Below, one piece after another: positions 46,701-54,864 of a stretch of DNA of 64,000 nucleotides (positions are counted from its first letter, which is position 1; each line of letters opens with the position of its first letter). Source of the stretch: Phalacrocorax aristotelis (taxonomy: Eukaryota; Chordata; Aves; Suliformes; Phalacrocoracidae); assembly GCF_949628215.1 (NCBI RefSeq), contig NC_134288.1, forward strand, positions 11,105,682 through 11,169,681. The letters are read 5' to 3'. Made by a program: the position numbers and the translations under genes. The notes under the pieces were generated by a model that saw only the letters and a list, made by a program, of their open reading frames with translations, was not told the DNA's origin and searched no databases.

Positions 46701-49700
46701 AGGTTGAAGCTGCGCTACTAGATGTAAGGATGCGATAGAGCTTCATAACAGGCATTTGGGATTCTGGAAAAATCTGATACATGAATATCACCTCTTGTGT
46801 CACTTACATCTGCAACAGGCGCTTTGTGAGCTGGAGCTGGCTCCAGGGACAGTGCATAGAAAAGAAAAAAATCAGCATAGTAATTTTATAAATGCAACTG
46901 ACTTTGTGTAGTGTGAACAGAAATAATAATTCTAAGGATTTCCTCAATGAAAAATTACTTCCTGAGTGAATGGTAATTCCCTGCCCTTCCACCCCAATAT
47001 ATGTTTTTATTGAAAAGATAGATAGCTTGTATTAAGCCCAAAATCTCTGGGTTTCAGTTGTTGAAACATGAAAAAAATTCACTATAGCAGGAAAAAACAG
47101 GGATGCTGAGGAAATTAAATACGTATATTTTCCTGGGGAAAAATATCCTTTCTTTAATCATCTGCAATATGCAGGCAAGCCACATCATTCTTATACCCTA
47201 GTTTTTGGGGGTCAAGCACCGGACCAGACTTAGAGCCTGACTCCTGCTGCCTGCAGAGTCTCATTGCTCTGAACAGAGTCTATTTATTTTTTAATGTTCC
47301 TGTATCACTTCTAATTCCTTGAAACAGACGCCCCAAGACACCCAATGACTTGCTGGCTCTCTTCCGTTACCCTCGGGACCCCTACACCCTTGAAACAGCC
47401 AGGGCAGGTGAGATATTTGAAAGGACCTTGCAGCTGATTCAGGAACATGTGCAACAAGGTCTAATCGTGGATATGAATGTCACAGGTAGGAGAGATTTTA
47501 TTTCCCTTCTTAACTTCATGCATATGGTTAAATTAAAACAATAATGTGTGGTCATCCAGAAAGTTTAAAAAGTGCAAATTTGGGTATGTCAATAAATGTG
47601 TTGCCTGGGTTGCAATGCTTCCTTACATCCCATGGTTTTCGTAACAGCCAAAGGGCTGCTCTTGCGGTTACCATACCAACCCCATACTCAGGAAAGTGGT
47701 TCGATTACCCATTTTGCTAAAGATTTCTTGACTGGCTATGAAAGCCCTAATTTTCAGAAGTATTTAGCCATCCAACTCACAAAGGGGTACCTTTGTGGAT
47801 CTGAGTTTCAGTCCCTCAGCAGCATGGTCAGAGATGTTTCCTGTCCTCCAAGTGGCAATGAGAAAAATACTGGAAGCTCTGAAGTTTTTGGGTGCTGTAA
47901 CGAGGAAGGTGGATATCACTCCTCTGTCTCTCTACTACTTTGACCTCTTAGCTACAAACTCAGATGGGTTCCAACCACTCAGGTTCCTGTTATTGAGGCA
48001 GGATAGCAATCAACAAAGCAATGCAACACCAAAAATACCTAGTGAGATCCAAGCATCCACCAGCTGGACTCCAAAACTTGCTAGCTGGGACTTCCTTTAT
48101 ATACAACAGAAATTCCCATACACTGCATGTTTCTACCTATACATGTGAGTCAGCATGTAGCAGGCATGTACATTTGGGGCCCGTAAATATTTTTGTCTGA
48201 CTGGATGTATTCCACGCTGCGAGGAGTCTCTCTCCAGGCTGCAGGTCTCGTCTGGGCTGGTCGGACTGCCAGCCTCTCCTCCTCGTTGCCCTGTCAGCAT
48301 CCGCACAGCATTATTCAGAGCTTTTGCATGGCGTAGCGCCCTGGCAGTCACCCACAGCTTCCCTGCTGCTTGTCACGTAGGGTTTGGATGGCCAGTGATG
48401 CTCAAGGTTGCAGTAATAACCCAGAGAGATGTAAAATAAACCCAGGATGGAGGCCAAGACCACCTTCACAGTTTGGTCTGCCAGTCACAGCATTTACTGC
48501 TTTCTACCTCTGCACAGCTTATACTAAACTCTTTTCCCCTTCTTTTCTTCTCTGTGGGCCTGGTATGGTGCCATGCTTCATTTAACCTTCCATAAATTAC
48601 ATAGCAACACCACGAGAGGTGAGACCTGTGAGAGACCTGGCCTTCCCATACCCACCATGACAATCCCAGCAGCAGGTTTCACACAGAGCCTTTACACAGG
48701 ATGGTAGGAACTGGATTGCTACAGCAGCTGTGGTCCGACCTGCTGCTTTGTCTTTACCTTTGCAGGCTACCGGTACAATGACTTGGTGTCCCCTCACTAC
48801 CTGAACATGATTGCCAACCTGTCGGGCTGCTCTGCCCACCGCCGCACGCCAAACTGCTCGGATATCTGCTTCCACAAGAAGTACAGGACCCACGATGGGT
48901 CTTGCAACAACCTGCAGCACCCGATGTGGGGTGCATCTCTCACAGCCTTCCAGAGGCTCCTCAAACCTGCCTACCAGAACGGATTTAACCTCCCCCGGGG
49001 GTTTTCTTTGGCAGAAGATGCCAGGGACCTGCCCCTTCCTCTACCGCGCCTCGTCTCCACTGCCATGGTTGGGACTGAGACCATCACCCCTGATGATCAG
49101 TTCACACACATGCTCATGCAGTGGGGGCAGTTTCTGGACCATGACATGGACCAGACGGTGGCAGCCATTAGCATGTCCCGCTTCTCAGATGGAGCACCCT
49201 GCAGTGAGGTGTGCAGCAACGACCCACCTTGCTTCTCTGTCATGGTCCCTGCCAATGACCCCCGCGTGAGGAACGGGCGCTGCATGTTCTTCGTCCGCTC
49301 AAGCCCCGTGTGCGGCAGCGGCATGACTTCCTTGCTGATGAACTCTGTCTATGCCAGGGAGCAGATCAACCACTTGACATCTTACATCGATGCCTCCAAT
49401 GTTTATGGCAGCACAGAGCAGGAATCACGGGAGCTGCGGGATCTGAGCAGCCAAAATGGGCTGCTGAAGCAAGGACAAATTGTGCCCAGCTCGGGGAAAC
49501 GTCTCCTTCCCTTTGCTGTAGGGCCACCCACTGAGTGTATGAGAGATGAGAATGAGAGCCCCGTGCCGTGCTTCCTGGCAGGAGACCACCGTGCCAATGA
49601 GCAGCTGGGTCTCACGGCCATGCACACGCTTTGGTTCAGGGAGCACAACCGCATTGCCATGGAGCTGTCGGCCCTCAATCCCCACTGGGATGGAGACCTC

Positions 49701-52700
49701 CTGTATCACGAAGCACGGAAGATTGTGGGTGCTCAGATGCAGCATATCACCTATGCCCAGTGGCTCCCCAAGGTCCTTGGGGATGCTGGGATGAAGATGC
49801 TGGGTGAGTACAAAGGCTACAACCCCAACATCAATGCAGGGATTCTCAATGCCTTTGCCACTGCTGCCTTCCGCTTTGGGCACACCTTGATCAATCCCAT
49901 TCTGTACCGGCTGAACGAAACCTTCCAGCCCATCCGCCAAGGCCACATTCCCCTGCACAAGGCCTTCTTCTCCCCTTTCAGAATCACACAGGAGGGTGGG
50001 ATCGACCCTCTCCTCCGCGGGCTGTTTGGAGTCCCTGGGAAAATGCGGGTCCCCTCCGAACTCCTCAACATGGAGCTGACTGAGAAGCTCTTCTCCATGG
50101 CACACTCTGTCTCACTGGACTTGGCTGCTATCAACATCCAGAGAGGGCGAGACCATGGTATCCCACCTTACAATGACTTCAGGGTCTTCTGCAACCTCTC
50201 ATCTGCACAGGAGTTTGAGGACCTCAGAAATGAGATAAAGAACTTGGAGATCAGGGAAAAGCTCAGGAGGTACTGTAGCCTTGATGTGGAAGCATAAAAA
50301 TCACTGGAGATCGATCAGTGAAAAGTTTCTGCTCCTCCCAGGACACCCGTCAAATAACCTTCCCAGATACTGCTACCCACAGATGTTAAGATAGGGTAAT
50401 AGCTGTGGTTTAAGAACGGGGTAAGACAAATGAGGTCCCTCCAAGTGATCAGTCTGTTTCTGAGTGGAATGTCATCAGGCGCTGCTGTGGTGTAGTTTGG
50501 GAGCAGATTGAGCCTTGGAGCTGTTTTCCAGTGAGACTAAACTGCATCCTGTCTGCACTGGCCGCCACTTTCCAAGGCAGGCCTTTATCCTATTGTGTTT
50601 TAGATAAGACCATTATAAATATTGTCCAGATGAGTTCCTTGCATACAAATTCCTATGATGGGATCATATTTATATTATCTTCACTCTTTGATAGTCTTTT
50701 AACTTTTTTTTTTTTTAATATCCGTTATCCTGCAGTTTATATGGAACTACCAAAAATATTGACCTGTTTCCAGCACTGATGGTGGAGGATCTTGTCCCTG
50801 GTACCAGAGTTGGACCAACGCTGATGTGCCTGTTAACAACGCAGTTCAGAAGGCTGAGGGATGGAGACAGGTATTATCATGGGAGCCAACCCAAAGCCTT
50901 TGGTATTCTGTTTGGGAGGATTTGCTCCCTACAGGGAGGTACAGAACATGTAATTTTTTATTTTCTTGTCTTACGATACGAGAAGGAGTCTCCTCTGTCC
51001 AGTGCACTTGCAAAAGGACTTGCCACAGTTACTTTCAATGTGTCCTTTCCTGATTTAATTTAATTCTCATTTCACTACAGGACACTGGGCATCATTGACC
51101 ATGTGCCCAGTATCTCCTGAAAATGCTAGAAAATGTCTGCAGGAGCTTCCTTCTAACTCCTATTTGCTGCTCGTGTGAATGAGACACGTCTTTGCTTGGT
51201 GATGCACTTAGGGCAGGAGCATTGTTCACCCCTGTCCCAACCTGCTACAGCAGAGCTGTCTGAGCCTTGAGATTCCCCTGCAAGGGGCTGTACCTGCAGG
51301 TGGTGACAAGCTGCAGCTCCGGCCAGCAGCTCACTGGGGTTCATGGTGTCAGAAAAGGGCAGTCTGTGTTTGCAGCCACCTAACACCAGAATTAAAGCTC
51401 CTTTTGAGGGGTGTGGGTGCCACTACATAGATGTAGGGGAACTCTTTTCCCTCCCCCAGCCTCACTTCCCACCCTCTTCTACTCCTGAGTCATGCTGTGA
51501 TTACAACCCACTGCAGATTTTGGTATGAGAATCCTGGAGTGTTCACGCCGGCGCAGCTGACTCAGATCAGACAGACATCCCTTGCTCGTGTCATCTGTGA
51601 CAACAGCGACCACATCCAGCAGCTCCAGAGAGATGTCTTCCGGGTGGCGTCGTACCCTCAGGGCATGGTCGGCTGTGAAGAGATTCCCGCGGTGGACCTC
51701 CGCTTGTGGCAGGACTGTTGTGAGGGTAAGGAAGGAGGCTGCTCCAGCACTGACTGATGTGGGGACGGCTCTGGGTGGCACATGTCACGTGCCGTCATCT
51801 TATCTGAAATGCCAGGAGCTGGTTTCATGCTACACCATGAGAACTGTGTGTCAGCAAATGGATGCAAAGAGGGGAATAGAATAGAATAGAATAGAATAGA
51901 ATAGAATAGAATAGAATACAATACAATACAATACAATACAATACAATACAATACAATACAATACAACAGAATACAACAGAATACAACAGAACAGAAAGGA
52001 TAGAATATTTCAGTTGGAAGGGACCTACAATGATCTAGTCCAACAGCCTGACCGCTTCAGAGCTGACCAAAAGTTAAAGCAAATTAAGGGCATTTTCCAA
52101 ATGCTGCTTAGACACTGACAGGCTTTGGGCATCGACCGCCTCTCTAGGAAGCCTGTTAGCTTCATTGAATCTGGCCTCAGGTCCCCCTTGCTGAGGGGTT
52201 CTGACTCTGGCAGCAGCCAATATCTCATGCTGGGGGAGAGACTGAAACAGGACGTAGGCATGGTGATCCCCACCACGTATCACTTTGCAGATTCATTTGG
52301 GAGTCTGTAAAACTCTACCATTAAGCCACAGATCCTGCCATGGTCTCTTTGCACTATATTCTGGGTACAGATATACAGCTGAGCCGTGGGAATCCATGTA
52401 TGATGCATGGCCTGTTCCACACCTTTGTTGCCTCCTCGCCTTCGGCATAAGAGATATGTCAAGGGTAGATGGTGAAGGAGGGCAGCGCTACCTTGTGCTG
52501 CCTGCAATCCACATGGTTCTGCTTTAAGCAGGAGTGCTTACTGCAGACTTTCCCTTCCTTCCCAGACTGCCAGACACGCGGGCAATTCAGGGCTCTTTCT
52601 CAACGGTTCCGAAGCAAGAGGTCTCCTGGCTTCAGCTACCCAGAAGAAAATCCTGCCAAGCACAAGCCTTCCTTCCACAGGTGTAGTATCACCACTTCTT

Positions 52701-53578
52701 TTACTTCCATTTTATGAAGCATAAGAAAAGTTTTTAATAACTCAGTCCATTCAGGCCTTTGAAATTGGCATTCTACAGAGGTCTGGAGGTCAGAGGTGTT
52801 TCAGTAGATAGATGCTGAGCTCAAAGTCCTCCAACGCTTTAGTGCAGAGCCCGACTCTTGTATTTAAATATCTGGGCTGAGCGGCTGTTTGGTTGGCATC
52901 TCTTGGTGGGTGAATCTGGGATTTGGGCCCTTCTGTTTGGTACTTACTTGGAGGCTGATGTTGGAGAAGGCAGAATGATTCTCATCCAGGAAACTGGTGT
53001 TTGCATAATCCCTTTCACTTTTTATCCCTGACCCCAGAAATGAGGTGCCTTCTCCAAGCCCTTCCTCCAGAGAGAATCTCGAGTCCCTTGTGGCTGAATT
53101 GGAGAAGAGAGTTTCTTCCCTACGGAAACAGGTAAAACTTTGTGCCCCAATCTTTGTCTTCCATGGAGTCACCCCAGGAGCAGGATTTAGCTGTTTGCTA
53201 CAGGCAGCCTCTGCAACTTCTGTGTCCTCCAGAGCCAAAAGCAACCATCCGATCACAGGGAACTAGCAGCAGGTAGAGAAGAGGTAGAGTAGGGAGAGAA
53301 GAGCTCTGAAACTGAGCTCTGTGAGCTCAGACCTCTACAGCTGGAGGGTAAAATATAAGTTTGATCCTCAGTGAAGGTAACTTGAGCTGGCACTTTCTTC
53401 TTTTGTTTTTGGGACAGGTTAAAGATTGTCTGTGCAATTGTGCAAACTCCTCTTAAAGCTGCTGTTTTCTCATCCCCACAAGGTGAATTCACTAGGGAGC
53501 CAGCTGAGGTGGCACCACAGGAACACCAGCACGCATGGACAGGGGAAGAAGACTGGAGACAAATGGAGGAAAAGATGA
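10584..53578 (+). CDS. Peroxidasin-family extracellular haem peroxidase (PXDN/PXDNL paralogue), complete
   Basis: Peroxidasins are secreted matrix peroxidases; PXDN uses H2O2 and bromide to form sulfilimine cross-links in collagen IV. Twenty-two coding exons (listed separately) join in phase to 4221 bases, or 1406 residues. Rough order: signal peptide 1-23, LRRNT 24-54, five LRRs 55-175, LRRCT 176-231, Ig1 232-327, Ig2 328-418, Ig3 419-510, Ig4 511-600, linker 601-689, peroxidase 690-1306, furin-type RSKR, coiled coil 1344-1375, short tail. Haem residues seen are Asp814-His815 (LDHD), Arg965 and Glu968 (GDHRANE) and proximal His1062 (FRFGHTL), each at a constant offset of 12 from human PXDN where I know the numbering. 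Several segments ([26 protein letters not shown]) read more like PXDNL than PXDN. The VWC tail is lost. Human proteins are about 1460-1480 residues. Exact orthology is unresolved, so no symbol is given. Confidence 0.95.
10748..20981 (+). other. Peroxidasin intron 1 (10.2 kb)
   Basis: Largest intron. It contains C-rich sequence near 10850-10866, a (TA)n tract near 15180-15192, and an isolated 84-codon open frame at 19095-19349 listed separately. Other open frames of 60-156 codons here do not look like known proteins. Confidence 0.75.
19095..19349 (+). CDS. Hypothetical small membrane-protein ORF in intron 1 (uncertain)
   Basis: An 84-codon ATG-started frame in sense orientation. An arginine-containing start (MRPWRIVG) is followed by a hydrophobic Cys-containing segment of about 20 residues (about 6-30), then a strongly basic tail with SNKKSKKR, which is the layout of a small single-pass membrane protein. 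A good splice-donor-like AAAG|GTAAAG lies at about 19317/19318, so it could instead be an exon. I do not recognise the sequence, and chance cannot be excluded at this length. Confidence 0.2.
   Translation: MRPWRIVGALCYHLCQCLIVFGFMVSTIALKNLYRYPQIHIIREEGYVTPSNKKSKKRAFEAMQVKPNTSENVKGKVTVKNCNS
20982..21053 (+). CDS. Peroxidasin exon 2: LRR 1
   Basis: 72 bases, one 24-residue leucine-rich repeat: [16 protein letters not shown] then RKLKNLNTL. Acceptor tttcag, donor gtaagt. Phase 2 at both ends. Confidence 0.95.
21054..28772 (+). other. Peroxidasin intron 2 (7.7 kb)
   Basis: Contains T8A16-type low complexity at about 21283-21306, a poly(A) run at about 24316-24336 and a poly(T) run at about 24407-24421. 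I recognise no gene. Sequence around 25400-28700 has no feature I can name. Confidence 0.75.
28773..28844 (+). CDS. Peroxidasin exon 3: LRR 2
   Basis: 72 bases. Repeat [15 protein letters not shown] then EHLENLKYL. Acceptor gaacag, donor gtgagt. Confidence 0.95.
29097..29168 (+). CDS. Peroxidasin exon 4: LRR 3
   Basis: 72 bases. Repeat [16 protein letters not shown] then NGLRSLEQL. Acceptor gaaag, donor gtaagt. The preceding intron is only 252 bases. Confidence 0.95.
31958..32029 (+). CDS. Peroxidasin exon 5: LRR 4
   Basis: 72 bases. Repeat [16 protein letters not shown] then SDLPKLERL. Acceptor gacag, donor gtaagt. Confidence 0.95.
33565..33636 (+). CDS. Peroxidasin exon 6: LRR 5
   Basis: 72 bases. 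Repeat [16 protein letters not shown] then SQLESLKRL. Acceptor ttgcag, donor gtaagt. Confidence 0.95.
35188..35357 (+). CDS. Peroxidasin exon 7: LRRCT cap
   Basis: 170 bases. The last LRR turn [20 protein letters not shown] leads into the cap, with cysteines at LLCDCD, TCEAP and FNCE. Acceptor ttgcag, donor gtgagt. Confidence 0.95.
37535..37652 (+). CDS. Peroxidasin exon 8: Ig1, first half
   Basis: 118 bases. [19 protein letters not shown], first Ig cysteine in [13 protein letters not shown], core Trp in IIWLHN. Acceptor ttgcag, donor gtaagt. Confidence 0.95.
37836..37875. repeat. Two-copy tandem duplication, 20-base unit
   Basis: The unit tttcatctgcatttgaaatg is followed directly by a copy differing at one base. 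Confidence 0.85.
39222..39391 (+). CDS. Peroxidasin exon 9: Ig1, second half
   Basis: 170 bases. [15 protein letters not shown], then the second Ig cysteine in [19 protein letters not shown]. Acceptor ttcag, donor gtaatt (weaker than the others). Confidence 0.95.
39871..40143 (+). CDS. Peroxidasin exon 10: complete Ig2
   Basis: 273 bases. One whole I-set domain in a single exon: [42 protein letters not shown]. Acceptor ttccag, donor gtgagg. Confidence 0.95.
40301..40417 (+). CDS. Peroxidasin exon 11: Ig3, first half
   Basis: 117 bases. [20 protein letters not shown] with Trp in VIAWTRAG. Acceptor ctccag, donor gtactg. The intron before it is only 157 bases. Confidence 0.94.
41976..42134 (+). 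CDS. Peroxidasin exon 12: Ig3, second half
   Basis: 159 bases. [20 protein letters not shown] with the second Ig cysteine in [10 protein letters not shown]. Acceptor accag, donor gtaagc. Confidence 0.94.
43035..43200 (-). mobile_element. Old CR1-like LINE remnant, antisense
   Basis: Reads cagaatattttaagaccag, then gatcaatataattatttaat, then ctgaaccgactaacacttgc. This resembles the reverse complement of the ancient amniote CR1 3' end (the 'GACC..GATCATCTAGTCTGACC' block). It is strongly diverged, so boundaries are approximate. Confidence 0.5.
43458..43570 (+). CDS. Peroxidasin exon 13: Ig4, first half
   Basis: 113 bases. [20 protein letters not shown], first cysteine in [12 protein letters not shown], core Trp in ITWVK. 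Acceptor ccacag, donor gtaaga. Confidence 0.94.
44832..44988 (+). CDS. Peroxidasin exon 14: Ig4, second half
   Basis: 157 bases. [19 protein letters not shown], then [12 protein letters not shown] with the second Ig cysteine. Acceptor caatag, donor gtaggg. Confidence 0.94.
46456..46564 (+). CDS. Peroxidasin exon 15: Ig-peroxidase linker
   Basis: 109 bases. [20 protein letters not shown] then NSTRTELFS, the conserved helical linker ahead of the peroxidase. Acceptor gaaag, donor gtaagt. Confidence 0.94.
47328..47485 (+). CDS. Peroxidasin exon 16: peroxidase N-terminal extension
   Basis: 158 bases. [20 protein letters not shown], then [18 protein letters not shown]. Acceptor aacag, donor gtagga. 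Confidence 0.95.
48766..50269 (+). CDS. Peroxidasin exon 17: haem peroxidase core
   Basis: One 1504-base exon encodes about 500 residues of the animal haem peroxidase domain. It contains the distal haem site GQFLDHDMD (Asp814 for the haem ester, His815 distal), [11 protein letters not shown] (Arg965, haem-ester Glu968), WFREHNRIA, proximal [10 protein letters not shown] (His1062) and [17 protein letters not shown]. The donor ag|gtactg at 50269/50270 is supported by the in-phase next exon. Without splicing, the frame would close at 50297. Confidence 0.97.
50736..50870 (+). CDS. Peroxidasin exon 18: peroxidase, continued
   Basis: 135 bases. [20 protein letters not shown], then [19 protein letters not shown]. 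Acceptor ctgcag, donor gtatta. Confidence 0.95.
51517..51725 (+). CDS. Peroxidasin exon 19: end of peroxidase domain
   Basis: 209 bases. [39 protein letters not shown], then [10 protein letters not shown]. Acceptor ctgcag, donor gtaagg. Confidence 0.95.
51874..51993. repeat. Pentanucleotide microsatellite in blocks
   Basis: About 120 bases in three successive blocks: (GAATA)n, then (CAATA)n, then a 10-base unit atacaacaga repeated about three times. It abuts the 3' terminus of an antisense CR1. Confidence 0.95.
51994..52260 (-). mobile_element. CR1 LINE tail, antisense
   Basis: Reverse complement of a CR1 3' end: tagaatatttcagttggaag, then ggacctacaatgatctagtc, then caacagcctgacc, the classic avian 'GGAAGGGACCT..ATCTAGTCCAAC' block. 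The distal boundary is approximate. Confidence 0.88.
52566..52680 (+). CDS. Peroxidasin exon 20: Cys motif and furin-type cleavage site
   Basis: 115 bases. [20 protein letters not shown]: the cysteine pattern and, at 52610-52621, RSKR, a proprotein-convertase consensus aligned with the cleaved site of human PXDN. Acceptor tcccag, donor gtgtag. Confidence 0.93.
53038..53131 (+). CDS. Peroxidasin exon 21: coiled coil
   Basis: 94 bases. [19 protein letters not shown] then RKQ shows heptad-like leucine/valine spacing, matching the family's oligomerising coiled coil. Acceptor ccccag, donor gtaaaa, phase 0. Confidence 0.92.
53483..53578 (+). CDS. Peroxidasin exon 22: short tail and stop (from a decayed VWC exon)
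   Basis: Acceptor cacaag at 53477-53482 is in phase 0 with exon 21. It reads [20 protein letters not shown], then [11 protein letters not shown] and TGA at 53576-53578. VNSLGSQL aligns with the end of the family coiled coil and DKWRK with the start of the VWC module, but no VWC cysteine is encoded. A transcript is needed to confirm that this exon is used. Confidence 0.65.
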   Translation: MNSLGSQLRWHHRNTSTHGQGKKTGDKWRKR

Positions 53579-53600
53579 CCATTTTGACTGTTCATATAAG
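53483..53600 (+). pseudogene. Degenerate first VWC exon
   Basis: The exon outline survives from acceptor cacaag (ending 53482) to donor gtcagt (53601). Omitting one A of the run at 53570-53573 lets the 3' part read [12 protein letters not shown], which lines up residue for residue with the WKKDACTICECK-type start of the VWC module. Only one of its three cysteines remains. Cysteine loss plus a frame change indicate decay and argue against a simple one-base sequencing error. Confidence 0.65.
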
Positions 53601-53734
53601 GTCAGTGTGTTTGTTTTGGGCAGGGGTCCAAGAAGTGGATCAATGTGGTGCTGCTGAGCGTGTGGTGGGACACCTGAGCAGTCTTCACGTACAGAAGAGA
53701 CTGTTGTAGAAAGGAATGGAGCAGTCTGGTGATG

Positions 53735-53945
53735 AATGGGACAACAGGTAATAGGCTTAAATGCAGCAGGTTAGACACTAATTTCTACCAGTAATGATTA
53801 GTGACTCACTGGAATGGGTTGTCTGGGGACGTTGTGGCATATCCATTCCTGGAGGTCTTTTAAGAACTGGTTTGGCAAAGATGGGGAAAGACATAAGTAT
53901 AGGATGGACTAGGGGGACTGGGTGAGGTGTCTCAGGCCTATTCTC
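53735..53945 (+). mobile_element. Old CR1-like LINE remnant, sense
   Basis: Segments gggacaacaggtaataggct, ctggaatgggttgtctgggg and attcctggaggtcttttaag follow the order of an ancient amniote CR1 3' region, strongly diverged. It begins about 135 bases after the decayed VWC exon. Confidence 0.6.
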
Positions 53946-54864
53946 CTGGGATGCTGGGTAGGTTTCTTGTAGCAACACTTAATATCCCAACGCCAAATCC
54001 AACAGCCTCCAAAGGACCTTTGTGGGGAGAGATATCACAAAGCTCAGTGGTGGAGTAGATGGACTGGTGCCTCCTCAGGGTAACAAGGACATCTGGGCAG
54101 ATGGAGCAATCCATCATTTGCTTACATATTGGCAGAGATTTCCCCCTCAACATCTGAGTCATTGTGCACCTCTCTTCTGAAGGCACCAGTCCTCTGTTTT
54201 CTCAGCTCGAGCCAAGCAAGTGAGGCTGTTCATGTGCATGGGTAAAGTCACTGTCAGCACCTGCCAGCCTGGGGTCTTCTGCTGCTGCTCATCTGTGGCA
54301 GGGTGCTGGCAAGGCCTCTGGTCCCCTGCGTTCAGGGGCACAGAGAGCACAGACTGACCTATCTGAGCCCGCTTTCCATGGAGATCCCTGCAGCTTTGAA
54401 AGAGAGGATGAACAACTTGCTGGCACCTGCCAGTCTGGAGGAGGTGTTTAATGGTTTTTACATGTTGCAAATGATTACTCCAGGGACAGGAGCAGAAGAG
54501 TTATGCTGAAGTATTGTTCTGCCAGACAGTCTGTACTAGAAGGAGCACCCTCTGGAAGTCAGATTACAGGAGAGGGCAAGCAAAGGCTGGTCTGTACTGA
54601 TAATCTCAGCAGAAAGCAGAAGGGGAAGCCTATAGACTGGTGACACTGTTTTCCAGTCTGATTTTGTGTGTGAGTCCTTGTAGATTTTTCCAGCTGAACT
54701 GGCGTTCCCTGTAGAAATTTGATATAAGTTGCAGTGTGACACAAGTTGGCTTTTCCTTGCCGTCCTTTGCAGATCCTTGAAGAGCACTCTAGGGTTTACA
54801 GAGTCCTTGAAAAGTACTTCTGTGGTTTTAAAGGGCTGTTGCTGTTTCTGTGCTGCAGTCATGC

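Larger units (their letters stand above)
37653..48765 (+). other. Peroxidasin introns 8 to 16
   Basis: Introns 37653-39221, 39392-39870, 40144-40300, 40418-41975, 42135-43457, 43571-44831, 44989-46455, 46565-47327 and 47486-48765. Named content: a 20-base tandem duplication at 37836-37875 and an old antisense CR1-like remnant near 43040-43200. Nothing else recognised. Confidence 0.7.
50270..53037 (+). other. Peroxidasin introns 17 to 20
   Basis: Introns 50270-50735, 50871-51516, 51726-52565 and 52681-53037. The third holds a pentanucleotide array and an antisense CR1 tail. The others show nothing beyond a T-rich polypyrimidine tract at about 50704-50716. Confidence 0.75.

Noticed and set aside
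49425-50105. 226-codon minus-strand open frame
   Set aside because: It lies wholly antisense to the peroxidase exon, whose + strand protein is unmistakable. It is a shadow of biased codon use.
50270-50297. Peroxidasin ending at the TAA after the large peroxidase exon
   Set aside because: Reading on past 50269 gives a non-family tail, while the gt at 50270 joins in phase to exon 18 with clear peroxidase homology.
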